Source: Limosilactobacillus fermentum (GTDB taxonomy: Bacteria; Bacillota; Bacilli; Lactobacillales; Lactobacillaceae). Taken from it: 64,000 nucleotides of DNA. Positions 1-7,880 of this stretch are shown piece after piece; position 1 is the stretch's first letter; every line of letters begins with the position of its first letter. The notes beneath the pieces were generated by a model. It did not search any database and had not been told where the DNA came from. It saw nothing but the letters and a program-made list of their open reading frames with translations. The translations under genes and the position numbers were made by a program. The stretch covers positions 1,036,903 through 1,100,902 of the forward strand of contig NZ_CP040910.1 in the NCBI RefSeq assembly GCF_013394085.1, given 5' to 3'.

Positions 1-212
1 TCGGCGTCCTTTGTCGCCTGAATGACGTCAGTGGGATTCGTTAAATCCCCGTCTAACAGGGTCACCCGCGGGTTGTCGTTCAATTCAGAAAGTCGTTCCG
101 GATGACGGAGCATCAGGGTTAATTGGATGTCTTTAAAGGTTGGTTCAGTTAACAGCCGTTCTTCAACTAGGTGGGCAATCTGCCCGTTGGCAGCTAAAAT
201 GGTAACGTTCAT
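1..212 (-). CDS. NAD(P)-binding Rossmann oxidoreductase, N-terminal part
   Basis: The first 70 residues of a protein that runs off the left edge. It opens MNVTILAANGQIAHLVEERL, a beta strand and a glycine turn as in NmrA-like or atypical short-chain dehydrogenases, and continues with a segment ending in LLDGDLTNPTDV, typical of the cofactor-binding second half of the Rossmann fold. The glycine motif is degenerate (AANGQI). The start is the ATG at 212, preceded by AGAGGCGG. It is transcribed away from nothing else visible, and shares an operator-like sequence with the neighbouring TetR gene, so it is the likely target of that regulator. Substrate unknown. Confidence 0.7.
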   Translation of the reverse strand, partial: MNVTILAANGQIAHLVEERLLTEPTFKDIQLTLMLRHPERLSELNDNPRVTLLDGDLTNPTDVIQATKDA

Positions 213-229
213 AAGTTCCGCCTCTTAAT

Positions 230-242
230 TGACTGATGGTCA
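230..242. promoter_or_regulatory. Putative TetR operator, copy 1 (TGAC-N5-GTCA)
   Basis: The sequence AATTGACTGATGGTCATT lies just upstream of the oxidoreductase start and contains the inverted repeat TGAC-N5-GTCA. The same core AATTGACTGAYGGT recurs upstream of the tetR gene at 899-919, which is what one expects of an autoregulated TetR repressor that also controls its neighbour. Confidence 0.55.
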
Positions 243-268
243 TTATTTTTGATAAAAAAGGGGCGCCC

Positions 269-859
269 CTATTTTACTAAGTAAGGCGCTAGCATGGAAC
301 CGAGGGCGACATCGCAGTAGTCGCGTAAGCGTTGTTCAGGGCTTGCTTGGTCATCAACCCCCCAAGCGACTAAAATGCCATAGAGTTCCACCGTTAAAAG
401 GTTGGCGATGGTTGCCACAGGGGTTGACGCCGTTAAACGTTGGTGGTCAACCAACCCTTGTAAGAGTCGTTCAATCCCCCGCCGGTCGTTTTCAAACTTA
501 CCAATTTGTCCATTAGAGGGGTCCAAGATAAAGCGGAGCCAACTCCGGACCATGGCTAAGGTCGATTGATCGGTGACCACCTTGAGGTAACTCATTAAGT
601 AGTGACGAATCCCTTCGACTGGATCGCCGTTGACCAGAATCGGGATTTGGTCATTAATCGCCGCAAATCGGTGTTGACTCAGGGCGATCATTAAGTCCCC
701 CTTCTTTTTAAAGTAGGTATAAAAGGTTCCCTTAGAAACCCCGGCCAGCTTGGTAATTCGTTCGACCGACACCGCTGCGTAGCCTTCCTTAACGATTAGT
801 TGGTCCGCCGCCGTTAGTAGTTTTTGCTTGGTTAAGCGGACTTGTTCTTCACGCTTCAA
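269..859 (-). CDS. TetR/AcrR-family transcriptional regulator
   Basis: A 196-residue repressor of the usual TetR length. The N-terminal helix-turn-helix is clear: an AADQLIVKEGYAAVSVERIT helix pair followed by AGVSKGTFYTYFKKKGDL, the standard TetR recognition helix signature. The C-terminal ligand domain is not assignable. I chose the TTG start at 859 because GGGAGGTG sits just upstream; a longer reading (start at 892) would place the ribosome site inside the gene. It lies between two copies of an inverted repeat that resemble its operator and is co-oriented with the oxidoreductase at the window edge. Confidence 0.85.
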   Translation of the reverse strand: MKREEQVRLTKQKLLTAADQLIVKEGYAAVSVERITKLAGVSKGTFYTYFKKKGDLMIALSQHRFAAINDQIPILVNGDPVEGIRHYLMSYLKVVTDQSTLAMVRSWLRFILDPSNGQIGKFENDRRGIERLLQGLVDHQRLTASTPVATIANLLTVELYGILVAWGVDDQASPEQRLRDYCDVALGSMLAPYLVK

Positions 860-898
860 AGTGCACCTCCCTTTCCTTGATGCTCGTATCATATAACA

Positions 899-919
899 TA
901 ATTGACTGACGGTTAATTA
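899..919. promoter_or_regulatory. Putative TetR operator, copy 2
   Basis: TAATTGAC, five bases, GTTAATTA: an 8-bp inverted repeat with one mismatch immediately upstream of the tetR start. It shares the 14-base core AATTGACTGACGGT with the site at 227-242. Confidence 0.55.
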
Positions 920-973
920 TGTTAGAGCGAAAACTTGGATAAGCCCTATTTTCATCTACTTAACATAATGTAA

Positions 974-1594
974 TTAGTTGATACCGCCGAAGTCGATTTG
1001 ATCCAGCAAGTCTTCCCTACTCTGCTGGTCGAGCCCCAAGTAGGCCAAGGTCATCGCCTCGCTGGAATGGTTGAGCAGCTTCATTACGAGTCCAATGTTG
1101 TAATTGGACTGTACGTACACCCGGTAAGCACCAGTTTTACGCATCGTGTGGGTACCGAGGTAGTTTAAGCCGAGTAAATCCCCCACCTTGTGCATGACTT
1201 TATAGTACTGATGCTCGGTAATGTGGCGTTCCGGGCGTTGAAAGGAGGGAAAAAGCCATTCGCTGGTATAAACCTGGCAGTCCGGGTTAGCTAATTGGTA
1301 GTTGGTCAACCAACGGGCGTAGCGCTTGAGGTCTTTTTCGACCGGCTTCAAATAAAGGGTGTTTTGCTTGTGGGTTTTCTTGTCGACGATGAAGGCGTTG
1401 CGTCGTACCTCCCCTTCTTCATCAAACACGTCAGCCTTTTTTAAACTGATAACGTCGGACACCCGCAACAGGGTCGCCTTCCCGACTTGGAAGATCGTGT
1501 AGTTGCGTTGACCAAACTTGAAATTGTCACGCAAGGTCGCTAATACCTGGGATAACATCTGGGAGTCCTTAATGGGGAGTACCAACTGCTTCAA
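974..1594 (-). CDS. Small tyrosine recombinase (phage-integrase family)
   Basis: 206 residues comprising little more than the catalytic domain of a tyrosine recombinase. Box I Arg is in LLRVSDVISL, the beta-hairpin Lys in KKTHKQNTLYL, the H-x-x-R motif in HTMRKTGAYR, the second His in LLNHSSEAMT and the nucleophile Tyr in LAYLGL, so the active site is complete. It lacks the N-terminal SAM-like core-binding domain of phage integrases and XerC/D, which resembles FimB/FimE-type inversion recombinases in size. Translation probably starts at a TTG (1594) behind AGGAAAGAAG. No phage genes flank it, so its target is unknown. Confidence 0.75.
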   Translation of the reverse strand: MKQLVLPIKDSQMLSQVLATLRDNFKFGQRNYTIFQVGKATLLRVSDVISLKKADVFDEEGEVRRNAFIVDKKTHKQNTLYLKPVEKDLKRYARWLTNYQLANPDCQVYTSEWLFPSFQRPERHITEHQYYKVMHKVGDLLGLNYLGTHTMRKTGAYRVYVQSNYNIGLVMKLLNHSSEAMTLAYLGLDQQSREDLLDQIDFGGIN

Positions 1595-1865
1595 AAGATC
1601 ACTTCTTTCCTGGGGGCTGTTTTTTAGCTATCCTCAATTATAGTCCTCATCACCCAAACCGTCAATTTTAGATCCTATTAAAACGGCATTCTCGGGGGCC
1701 TATTTGTATATTATAGGCCCCATTTTGGCGCCACAAATCCCCAGAACAGTAAATTCGCTCTCAGACAAAATTTCAGTCGGGTTAATGGGTACTTGTCCGT
1801 TTCATTATCGCTGAACGTCAAATCATTTAATTAACATAATATAATTTAAACAACTTCTCCCCTAC
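1595..1865. other. Intergenic region with a GC-rich hairpin
   Basis: No convincing gene. It holds a hairpin with a perfect 9-bp stem (GGGGCCTAT at 1695-1703 and ATAGGCCCC at 1713-1721) that has only a short T-run after it on the plus strand, and at 1829-1846 one copy of a TTAACATAATATAATT-type motif that recurs elsewhere in the first 10 kb. The hairpin could be a weak terminator or a recombinase-related site; nothing decides between them. Confidence 0.4.
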
Positions 1866-1890
1866 TAAAAAATCCCCCGCTAAGGGAGGA
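1866..1890 (-). terminator. Rho-independent terminator of the hydrolase gene
   Basis: On the minus strand ATCCTCCC-TTAG-CGGGGGAT followed by TTTTT, directly after the hydrolase stop codon. Confidence 0.7.
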
Positions 1891-2670
1891 TTACAGCTGG
1901 TGTAAAAATTGACTCACTACTTGATTGAAGACGGCTACCTGTTCGGCCATGACGACGTGGCCGGACTGGTCAATTGAAACGTGATGGACCATTGGGTTAT
2001 CCTTAGCCACCGTTGCGTAGGCTGATTGGTAAAAGGGGCTTTGGTTGGCGGTCACCAATAAGGTCGGCACCTTGGTGGTTGCTAGGGTTGGCCGGAAGTC
2101 TTGGCGCGCGACGTCGGTAACTAGTTCCCGGTTGGCCGCCCGGTCGAAAGGAAACTGCTGTTTAACTACCCGGAGTTGGTCATAAACGTGTTGGTCGATG
2201 CCGTGTAGCGTTTCTGATACGCCGGGTGCAAGTAGACCCTGCTGGTAGTTGGCACGGGTAACCTTCATGAAGCCATAGGGCCAAGATGGCGAATTAATCA
2301 GGCGCGGGCTCTGGTCGACGGCCACTACCCCCGCCAACGGATAGTTAGGGTACCGGGTTAAGAAGTCATAGATGACACTAGCCCCCATTGAGTGACCAAT
2401 CAAGATGGGGTAGTTGATGGTTGACAAAGCGAGCAACTCTTGGAGGTCCCTACTGAGGCGGTGAATGCTGTCGAGGTTGGGATCAAACTGGGAGGAACCG
2501 TGATTACGTTGGTCGTAGGTTACGACCTGATAGCCGCGGCTGGTAAAGTATTCAACTTGACGCGTCCAAACTTGCTGGTAGCCACCAAAGCCGTGGATGA
2601 AGATCAGGCTTTGGCCGTAACCAACGACTTGGTAGTTAAGGCGGAGTCCATCATCAGTTCTTAGTTCCAT
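1891..2670 (-). CDS. Alpha/beta-fold hydrolase
   Basis: A single-domain soluble hydrolase of about 260 residues. Visible are the oxyanion segment FIHGFGGYQQVW, the strand VVTYDQRNHGSS, the nucleophile elbow GHSMGAS and a late acid/His pair (His in SGHVVMAEQ), so the Ser-Asp-His triad looks complete. I prefer the ATG at 2670 over 2676 because AAGGGG is too close to the latter. The start overlaps the 3' end of citXG, so it is probably translated from the same message. Substrate unknown; esterase, lactonase or haloperoxidase-like activities are possible. Confidence 0.8.
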   Translation of the reverse strand: MELRTDDGLRLNYQVVGYGQSLIFIHGFGGYQQVWTRQVEYFTSRGYQVVTYDQRNHGSSQFDPNLDSIHRLSRDLQELLALSTINYPILIGHSMGASVIYDFLTRYPNYPLAGVVAVDQSPRLINSPSWPYGFMKVTRANYQQGLLAPGVSETLHGIDQHVYDQLRVVKQQFPFDRAANRELVTDVARQDFRPTLATTKVPTLLVTANQSPFYQSAYATVAKDNPMVHHVSIDQSGHVVMAEQVAVFNQVVSQFLHQL

Positions 2671-4087
2671 GATCATTATCCCCTTCCATCACACTGGCCA
2701 AAAAGATGGTGGCAATCAGGAGGTCGGCCGCCCCACCCAGACTGAGGTGGCGGTCAGAAAAGTCCTTCTCTAGGTTGACCAAGAATTGACGACCTTGTTT
2801 CGTTGTTAGACCACCGAGCTCAAAGAAACGGTCTAACTGTTGGTCCTTCCATGCTAAGATGGCTGGGTCCCCAGCCCGCTTAACTAGGGTCGTGTCATCG
2901 GTGTGGCGGGCAATCTTCAAGAAGGTGGTTAGCTGGCGGTCATTTTGGTTCATCCCCCAGTTAGCCCGCCAGGTCGGCAGGCCATACTTGAAAACGGTTG
3001 GGAAACCGCTCGCCGCTTCCCCCCGGATCCCGGTTTGCCCGTAGGCTAGGTACTGGCGCTCCCCGGCGGTCAGCTGTTGGCCATGCTTTAAGCCATCCAG
3101 GTCGGTCGCCAATAGGTTAGCCAACATCTCTTTGACAACCCGTTGAACGTTCAACTGGGTAACTGGCAACTGACGCCCCTTCAGCGTCGCCACGGTTCCA
3201 GTCAAAATGCCCAGCGAAAAAATGGTGCCCTTGTGAGTATTAACCCCCGCTGTTGCTTTGAACATCGTCGTTTCGGCCCGCTGACCGAGGAGGCGAAGTT
3301 GGTTAAAGAAAAGGGGCGCAGGTTGTTCGGTCGGGAAATTGAGGCCGGCCGTGGCCGCCTGCTTAAAGTAAGGGCGTAGACTGGTGGCGCTTTGAATAAA
3401 GGTGAAGACATCCATATCTGGGTGGGCGCGGTGCTCAACTGGGTTAACCAATCCTGGTTTGGGCCAGGTGACGACTTCGTTTAACATTGCCTTCACCGCT
3501 TGGTCCGCCAGTTGCTCAGCAACAGTCTCCCGTTGGTTAGCCGCGGTTGCTTCGTCAATTAGTTTGGCCACCCGGGCTTGTAGTTCTTCAACGCTGTGGC
3601 GCCGTGACCGTCCACATTCCTTAGCCGGGCGCCCGCAGATTAGACAGGTCCGAACTGTAAGATCAAAATCCCCCCGCGAAAGTGAGTGGGATTCCCCGCC
3701 GTTGGTGATTAACACATCGAGGTCAAAGAGCCGGTTGGCTGGTTGGCGCTCTTCGAAGTGGACGGTCCCCTCCTTGACGGTTACGCCAGCGCTATATAAT
3801 AGGTAGAAACGTTCCGGACCGGTTGGAGCATCCTCCCAAGAAGTCGCAATTTCAAAGGGTTGTCCGCACGCTAGCCACTGGTCCTCAAGGCGTGCTAAGC
3901 CGGCGGTAAAGAAGGCTTGGATGGCAGCGCTGTTCTTGACTGGCCCCGGGATATTTAGCTTGCAGGCGACCACCACCTGGGAAGGGTGTTCTCTTAATAA
4001 CTGTGCCTGCGTGGCTACCCGCCGGTCGCGGTTGGCTAAGACCGCTGGGATCTCTACATTGGTCCCTTCAAATACCTTGCTCACCAT
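2654..4087 (-). CDS. citXG: CitXG fusion: citrate lyase prosthetic-group maturation enzyme
   Basis: A 477-residue fusion. The first ~180 residues are CitX (apo-citrate lyase phosphoribosyl-dephospho-CoA transferase), with its nucleotidyl-transfer motif RLFDLDV and the Cys-rich CLICGRPAKECGRSRR segment. The rest is CitG (triphosphoribosyl-dephospho-CoA synthase), with WPKPGLVNP, HKGTIFSLG and the LGGAADLL tail. Together they make and attach the prosthetic group to the citrate lyase acyl carrier subunit. The start ATG has TAGGAGGAA in front. Oddly, citCDEF, the enzyme this protein would activate, is not next to it; a truncated citrate-type regulator is instead. It may therefore be an orphan. 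Confidence 0.9.
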   Translation of the reverse strand: MVSKVFEGTNVEIPAVLANRDRRVATQAQLLREHPSQVVVACKLNIPGPVKNSAAIQAFFTAGLARLEDQWLACGQPFEIATSWEDAPTGPERFYLLYSAGVTVKEGTVHFEERQPANRLFDLDVLITNGGESHSLSRGDFDLTVRTCLICGRPAKECGRSRRHSVEELQARVAKLIDEATAANQRETVAEQLADQAVKAMLNEVVTWPKPGLVNPVEHRAHPDMDVFTFIQSATSLRPYFKQAATAGLNFPTEQPAPLFFNQLRLLGQRAETTMFKATAGVNTHKGTIFSLGILTGTVATLKGRQLPVTQLNVQRVVKEMLANLLATDLDGLKHGQQLTAGERQYLAYGQTGIRGEAASGFPTVFKYGLPTWRANWGMNQNDRQLTTFLKIARHTDDTTLVKRAGDPAILAWKDQQLDRFFELGGLTTKQGRQFLVNLEKDFSDRHLSLGGAADLLIATIFLASVMEGDNDHGTKN

Positions 4088-4158
4088 TGTTAGTTCCTCC
4101 TAATTATATTATGTAAATAAAAGGGTACCGGATCAAGGTAACCCTATTCTGACGCTAC

Positions 4159-4995
4159 TTGATCACCAAGTACTTAGACGAGGCCCTGGCGCGCGGGATC
4201 GTGGACATTAACATCCACACTGATTACGCCCGGAACGCCAAGCTGGAAAAGCAATTAAGCCAGGCCCTGAACATCAAGCACCTCTATATCCTACGGGAAC
4301 CCGTTAGCCCTTCTAAACGCCAAGGGGTCCTGACCAGCTTTGCCGCCCACCAGGTTCAAGCCGCCATTGCCCAATCGCATGTGGTGGGGCTTTCCTGGGG
4401 GGAAACGGTCTTTGCCGTCTTGGATGCCTTTAGCCTCCAGGAAGCCGATGACCTGACCTTCACCCAGTACCTGGGCGAAAACATGAAGTACCGCTCTTCA
4501 TCCGGGTCAATGCGAATGGTCCAAAAGGCGGCCTCCAGTTACGACGCCGGCTACACCACCATCCCGGGGCCCCTTTACATCGTCAATGATCAGGTCCGCC
4601 AAGGCCTCATCCAGGAACCCTCGATGACCGAAGCCTTTGAAAATGCCGCCCAGATGGACATGCTCTTATCGGGACTGGGCACGATCGAGTCCATCAACGC
4701 CATTCCCGCCTGGCGCTCCGCCAAGGAAGCCATCTTCCCCGGCGTCGACTTAGACCAAGTGGCCGGGATGGCCTTCGGGCGCCCGTACGACATCAACGGG
4801 AACTTTTTGATTGACCAAGAAAACGATAAGACCTTCTCGCTACCACTGGAACAAATCTTACAGGTTCCCCGTCGCTTTGCCGTCGTTCAGCGCCGTAGCA
4901 AAGCCTCCGCTGCCCTGGGGGCCTTACGGGGGGGCTTTTTTACCGACATGATCTTCACTGAGACGATTGCCATGAAAGTGCAAAAATTACTGTAA
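4159..4995 (+). pseudogene. SorC/DeoR-type sugar-binding regulator lacking its HTH (CitI-like remnant)
   Basis: The open frame encodes 278 residues matching the effector-binding domain of SorC-family regulators (for example VGLSWGETVFAVLD and the late GMAFGRPYDINGNF). The frame begins inside the family: ITKYLDEALARGIVDINI is the end of the DNA-binding domain, and the preceding helix-turn-helix, normally 40-50 residues, is missing. A stop (4150-4152) closes the frame just upstream and only 71 bases separate it from citXG. The gene is divergent from citXG, the normal CitI arrangement, so I read it as a citrate regulator beheaded by a deletion. Confidence 0.7.
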
Positions 4996-5002
4996 GAACT
5001 CG

Positions 5003-5041
5003 AAAAAGCCGTCGCTTCGCAGGTGCGAAGTGGCGGCTTTT
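5003..5041. terminator. Bidirectional terminator between regulator remnant and alcohol dehydrogenase
   Basis: AAAAGCCG..CGCTTCGCA / TGCGAAGTGGCGGCTTTT forms a long stem with A- and T-runs at its ends, placed between two convergent genes. Confidence 0.8.
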
Positions 5042-5058
5042 GATTTGACATTTGGTAA

Positions 5059-6180
5059 CTATTCGCCTGGCTTGTAGTCTTCATCGATGATCAGGACCGG
5101 CTTGATCGTCTTCCCGGACCCAGAATCGGCGTTGGCCTCGTTAATCTGATCGAAGGTGTAGAACTTCTCGGTCTTGTCGAAGTCAAACATCCCTAACTGG
5201 TAGAACTTGATCAAGCGTGGGATGTCGACTTGTGGGATCGAGTCCCCCATGTTGACACCGACAATCGTCTTGTCTGCTGGGCACAAGTCATCCCAAGTGT
5301 TGATGTCGATGTGGTTGGCGGTGACGGCAATTGGCGCCAAGACCCCACCTTGGGCCAGTGCCTTGATCGCGTCTTGAATCACCTTAGAAACCCCGGTCGT
5401 GTCGACGGCGTAGTCAACCCCGTGGCCATCGGTAAGGTCCTGGATGGCCTTAACCATGTCAACGTTCTTACTGTTGATGACGTCGGTAGCGCCGAGTTCC
5501 TTGGCCAATTCAAGTCGTTCGTCGTGAATGTCAACGGCAATCACGGTTGTGCACCCAGAAATCCGTCCGGCCATCATGGCAGCTAGCCCTACGGCACCTG
5601 TCCCAATTACGGCAATCGTAGAACCCGGTTCTGGCTTGAGCGTGTTAAAGACGGTCCCTGACCCGGTTACGTAACCACAGCCTAATGGTCCGAGCTTACG
5701 TAAGTCCAGTTCCTTTGGTACCTTAACGGCATTGCGTTCCCGGACCACCGTGGTCGTGGTGAAGGAGGATTGGTCAAACATATCCGCCACGTCATGCCCG
5801 TTTTCGGTGAAGTGGGCACTCCCGTCCGGACGCACCCCTGACAGGTTGTTAGCGGCGTAGTGGAGACACTTGGTTGGCATCCCCTTCATGCAGTTGACAC
5901 AGTTTCCGCACCCGTAAAAGGAGAGGATGACGTGGTCACCGGGCTTAAAGTCCTTAACTTCGGGGCCGACTTTTTCGACGATCCCAGCGCCTTCGTGTCC
6001 CAGCACGATAGGATAAGAAATCACTGCATCACCCTTACGCAAGGCTTCGTCGGAGTGGCAAATCCCCGAAGCCACCATGTGCACCTGAATGTCATCAGCC
6101 TGCATCTCAGCCAGTTCAACATCGTCCTTAATGGTAAATGGCGCACCTTGTTCTTCAACCACCGCAGCTTTAATCTTCAT
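5059..6180 (-). CDS. Zinc-dependent alcohol dehydrogenase (aryl-alcohol type, MDR family)
   Basis: 373 residues. Catalytic zinc ligands Cys41 (GICHSD) and His62 (GHEGAG) and the structural-zinc cysteines 91, 94, 97 and 105 (CGNCVNCMKGMPTKC) are present, as is the Rossmann motif GTGAVGLAAM. The LSFYGCGNC and LDLRKLGPLGCGYVTGSG segments resemble the NAD-dependent benzyl/aryl-alcohol dehydrogenase branch. It is monocistronic, with a consensus promoter whose spacer contains a cre site, so catabolite repression by CcpA is expected. Probably reduces aldehydes to regenerate NAD in a heterofermenter; exact substrate unknown. Confidence 0.88.
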   Translation of the reverse strand: MKIKAAVVEEQGAPFTIKDDVELAEMQADDIQVHMVASGICHSDEALRKGDAVISYPIVLGHEGAGIVEKVGPEVKDFKPGDHVILSFYGCGNCVNCMKGMPTKCLHYAANNLSGVRPDGSAHFTENGHDVADMFDQSSFTTTTVVRERNAVKVPKELDLRKLGPLGCGYVTGSGTVFNTLKPEPGSTIAVIGTGAVGLAAMMAGRISGCTTVIAVDIHDERLELAKELGATDVINSKNVDMVKAIQDLTDGHGVDYAVDTTGVSKVIQDAIKALAQGGVLAPIAVTANHIDINTWDDLCPADKTIVGVNMGDSIPQVDIPRLIKFYQLGMFDFDKTEKFYTFDQINEANADSGSGKTIKPVLIIDEDYKPGE

Positions 6181-6220
6181 AATTCACGTCTCCTTTGCTT
6201 GTGATATAAATTACATAACT

Positions 6221-6249
6221 ATTATAGAAAACGCTTTCAAAAATAACAA
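6221..6249 (-). promoter_or_regulatory. Promoter of the alcohol dehydrogenase with an embedded cre site
   Basis: On the minus strand: -35 TTGTTA, 17-bp spacer, -10 TATAAT. The spacer contains TGAAAGCGTTTTCT, a close match to the CcpA cre consensus, so bound CcpA would block polymerase. Confidence 0.75.
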
Positions 6250-6303
6250 GTGGTTTTATCAGGGTGTTTACTAACTTGGGAGGATACGTATTTATGCCGG
6301 TTA

Positions 6304-6329
6304 AGAAAAAACACCAGCCAACGCTAGTG
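6304..6329 (-). terminator. Terminator overlapping the stop codon of the 81-residue ORF
   Basis: Minus strand CACTAGC-GTTG-GCTGGTG followed by TTTTTT. The TAG stop of the preceding ORF lies within the stem. Confidence 0.65.
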
Positions 6330-6569
6330 CTTAATTGTTTCAATGGACTTAAGTTTATCTAGCGGGATGCCATTACCATATGATATCGAATCCGTTGTAT
6401 TGTATACGATACAATCTTTTTCAGGTCCCACATCATTTTCTTGGTATTCATCGTCAACATCCAGAAAGAAAATCTTCTTGGACGTTCCGTCTTTAAACGT
6501 AATGGTCACCCAAGTCCGTTCATATTCCCTTAGGAGGTCATATATTTCAGTATGTGTGTCGATCATCAT
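6324..6569 (-). CDS. Hypothetical protein, 81 residues
   Basis: Not recognised. An acidic small protein with alternating beta-like segments (WVTITFKDGTSKKIFFLDV). AT content is higher than in the metabolic genes around it. It follows a phage tape-measure remnant by a few bases in the same orientation and ends in its own terminator, so it is probably a leftover of a mobile element that still has a coherent transcription unit. Confidence 0.5.
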   Translation of the reverse strand: MMIDTHTEIYDLLREYERTWVTITFKDGTSKKIFFLDVDDEYQENDVGPEKDCIVYNTTDSISYGNGIPLDKLKSIETIKH

Positions 6570-6575
6570 CTTTAT

Positions 6576-6722
6576 TCACTCCCCAGTACTACTTAATATT
6601 CTGTCACAGAATGGTTGATTTTTAATTGCCTTCCATGCATTCGTATTGGCTGAGATAGCCTGACGCATTGCCTGCATGGAATTAGCCGCCTGGACAGTAT
6701 CAACAGTGATCCGGGTCGCCAT
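6576..6722 (-). pseudogene. N-terminal remnant of a phage tail tape-measure protein
   Basis: A 48-codon frame. Its first 35 residues, including VDTVQAANSMQAMRQAISAN and TNAWKA, look like the conserved start of lactobacillus phage tape-measure/minor tail proteins, which are normally over 1000 residues long. After that the similarity ends and the frame closes with unrelated residues. AGGAGG lies upstream, although the spacing to the first ATG is long. This is the only phage structural trace in the window. Confidence 0.5.
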
Positions 6723-6768
6723 TTCGTTTTGAACTTTAGCTATTTTTACCTCCTTTCTGCATAATAAA

Positions 6769-6789
6769 AGCCAGCTATTTAAGCTGGCT
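6769..6789 (-). terminator. Hairpin with T-run, minus strand
   Basis: AGCCAGCT-TAAAT-AGCTGGCT followed on the minus strand by TTTTATTAT. It would end transcription coming from the hydroxyacid dehydrogenase before it enters the phage remnant. Confidence 0.6.
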
Positions 6790-6804
6790 CCGCCGTTGAT
6801 TAAT

Positions 6805-6871
6805 TAACTGAAACTTGAAAGCTGATAACCTCGCCTGTTTGACATGGTTATCAGCTTTCAAGTTTCAGTTA
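6805..6871. repeat. Perfect 26-bp inverted repeat with 15-nt loop
   Basis: The arms 6805-6830 (starting TAACTGAAACTTG) and 6846-6871 are exact reverse complements around TCGCCTGTTTGACAT. There is no T-run on either side, so it is not a textbook terminator. It lies between the dehydrogenase gene and a phage remnant. Confidence 0.9.
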
Positions 6872-6935
6872 TACAGAATAAGGTTGGTGCTTTATTAGGG
6901 ATATGTTTGAGGAGAGATCATTTAATACCAGCAAG

Positions 6936-7880
6936 TTAGGCGTCTTGTTGAGCTGCCCGTTGTTCTTCTGCAGCAAGGCGATCCTTGATGTATTTGGCAG
7001 AGGTAGCGAGCTTTTCTTTTTCAGCAGCGGTAAGGTCCAGGTGAAGTTGTTCCACCACCCCGTCACGACCAACGACTGCGGGGTAGGAGAGGTACGTTCC
7101 GTATTCTTCACGGTAATTTGAAACTGGCATTTCAGTCCGGGCATCACTTAGTAGGGCATTGGTAAGCCGGACTGCGGCAGTAGCAACACCGTAGTTGGTA
7201 TACTTCTTTCCCTTATAGACCATGTAGCCTCCTTGCCGTGCGCGTTCTTCCATGTCGGTAAGGTCGAGGTGCCGTTCATCCACCAGATCTAGTACTCGTT
7301 TGCCGAGAACCCGGACTGTTGACCAGGCAGTAAATTGGGAGTTACCGTGTTCACCAAGATTGAAGCCGACCACGGATCGTGAGTCAACATGGAGGGCTTC
7401 CCCAACGCATGCGCGCATTCGTGCGGAGTCTAGCAGGGTCCCCGTACCCATCACGTGATTCTTTGGTAGCCCCGTGAGCTTCTGATACATTGAAGTGATG
7501 ACGTCACAGGGATTGGTAACGTCGACAAGTTTGCCATGAAAACCGTTATCGACGAGTTTCTTAGCGACCAATGGAACCTGAGTCCGGGTAAATTTAAATT
7601 CTGCAAAGCGGTCGTGATCGGGTGTGTCCACCAGCTTAGACTTTCCCAGAGTAGAGATTACAACGTCACAGTCAGCTAATTGTGAATCATCATTAACGGT
7701 TAAGTTTGTGTGGAACGGGAGATTCGCCATGGCGTCACGGAGGTCAAGCGCATCGGCACGGACCTTTGCTTCGTTAGTATCATAGAGAGCTAAATCATCA
7801 GTGAATCCACCAGCAACGAGATAATGGGCGACAGTTGCGCCAACGTGCCCCATTCCAACTACTGCTACTTTCCTTGTCAT
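6936..7880 (-). CDS. L-2-hydroxyisocaproate dehydrogenase (LDH/MDH superfamily)
   Basis: 314 residues that follow the Weissella L-HicDH family almost segment by segment: GMGHVGATVAHYL nucleotide motif, VVISTLGKSKL, VTNPCDVITSMYQKLTGLP, GTGTLLDSARM and the catalytic-His segment NLGEHGNSQFTAWSTV, then YTNYGVATAAVRL and YLSYPAVVGRDGV. It reduces branched-chain 2-oxo acids such as 2-oxoisocaproate with NADH, part of leucine-type amino-acid catabolism. The ribosome site is AGGAAG. A T-box leader lies 100-400 bases upstream on the same strand, so expression should respond to amino-acid starvation. Confidence 0.88.
   Translation of the reverse strand: MTRKVAVVGMGHVGATVAHYLVAGGFTDDLALYDTNEAKVRADALDLRDAMANLPFHTNLTVNDDSQLADCDVVISTLGKSKLVDTPDHDRFAEFKFTRTQVPLVAKKLVDNGFHGKLVDVTNPCDVITSMYQKLTGLPKNHVMGTGTLLDSARMRACVGEALHVDSRSVVGFNLGEHGNSQFTAWSTVRVLGKRVLDLVDERHLDLTDMEERARQGGYMVYKGKKYTNYGVATAAVRLTNALLSDARTEMPVSNYREEYGTYLSYPAVVGRDGVVEQLHLDLTAAEKEKLATSAKYIKDRLAAEEQRAAQQDA

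Noticed and set aside
974-1594. Recombinase as integrase of a prophage in this window
   Set aside because: No phage genes or att-like repeats flank it; the only phage trace is a short tape-measure remnant 5 kb away.
3402-3806. 134-residue plus-strand frame inside citXG
   Set aside because: Antisense shadow of a recognised coding region, with no start signal.
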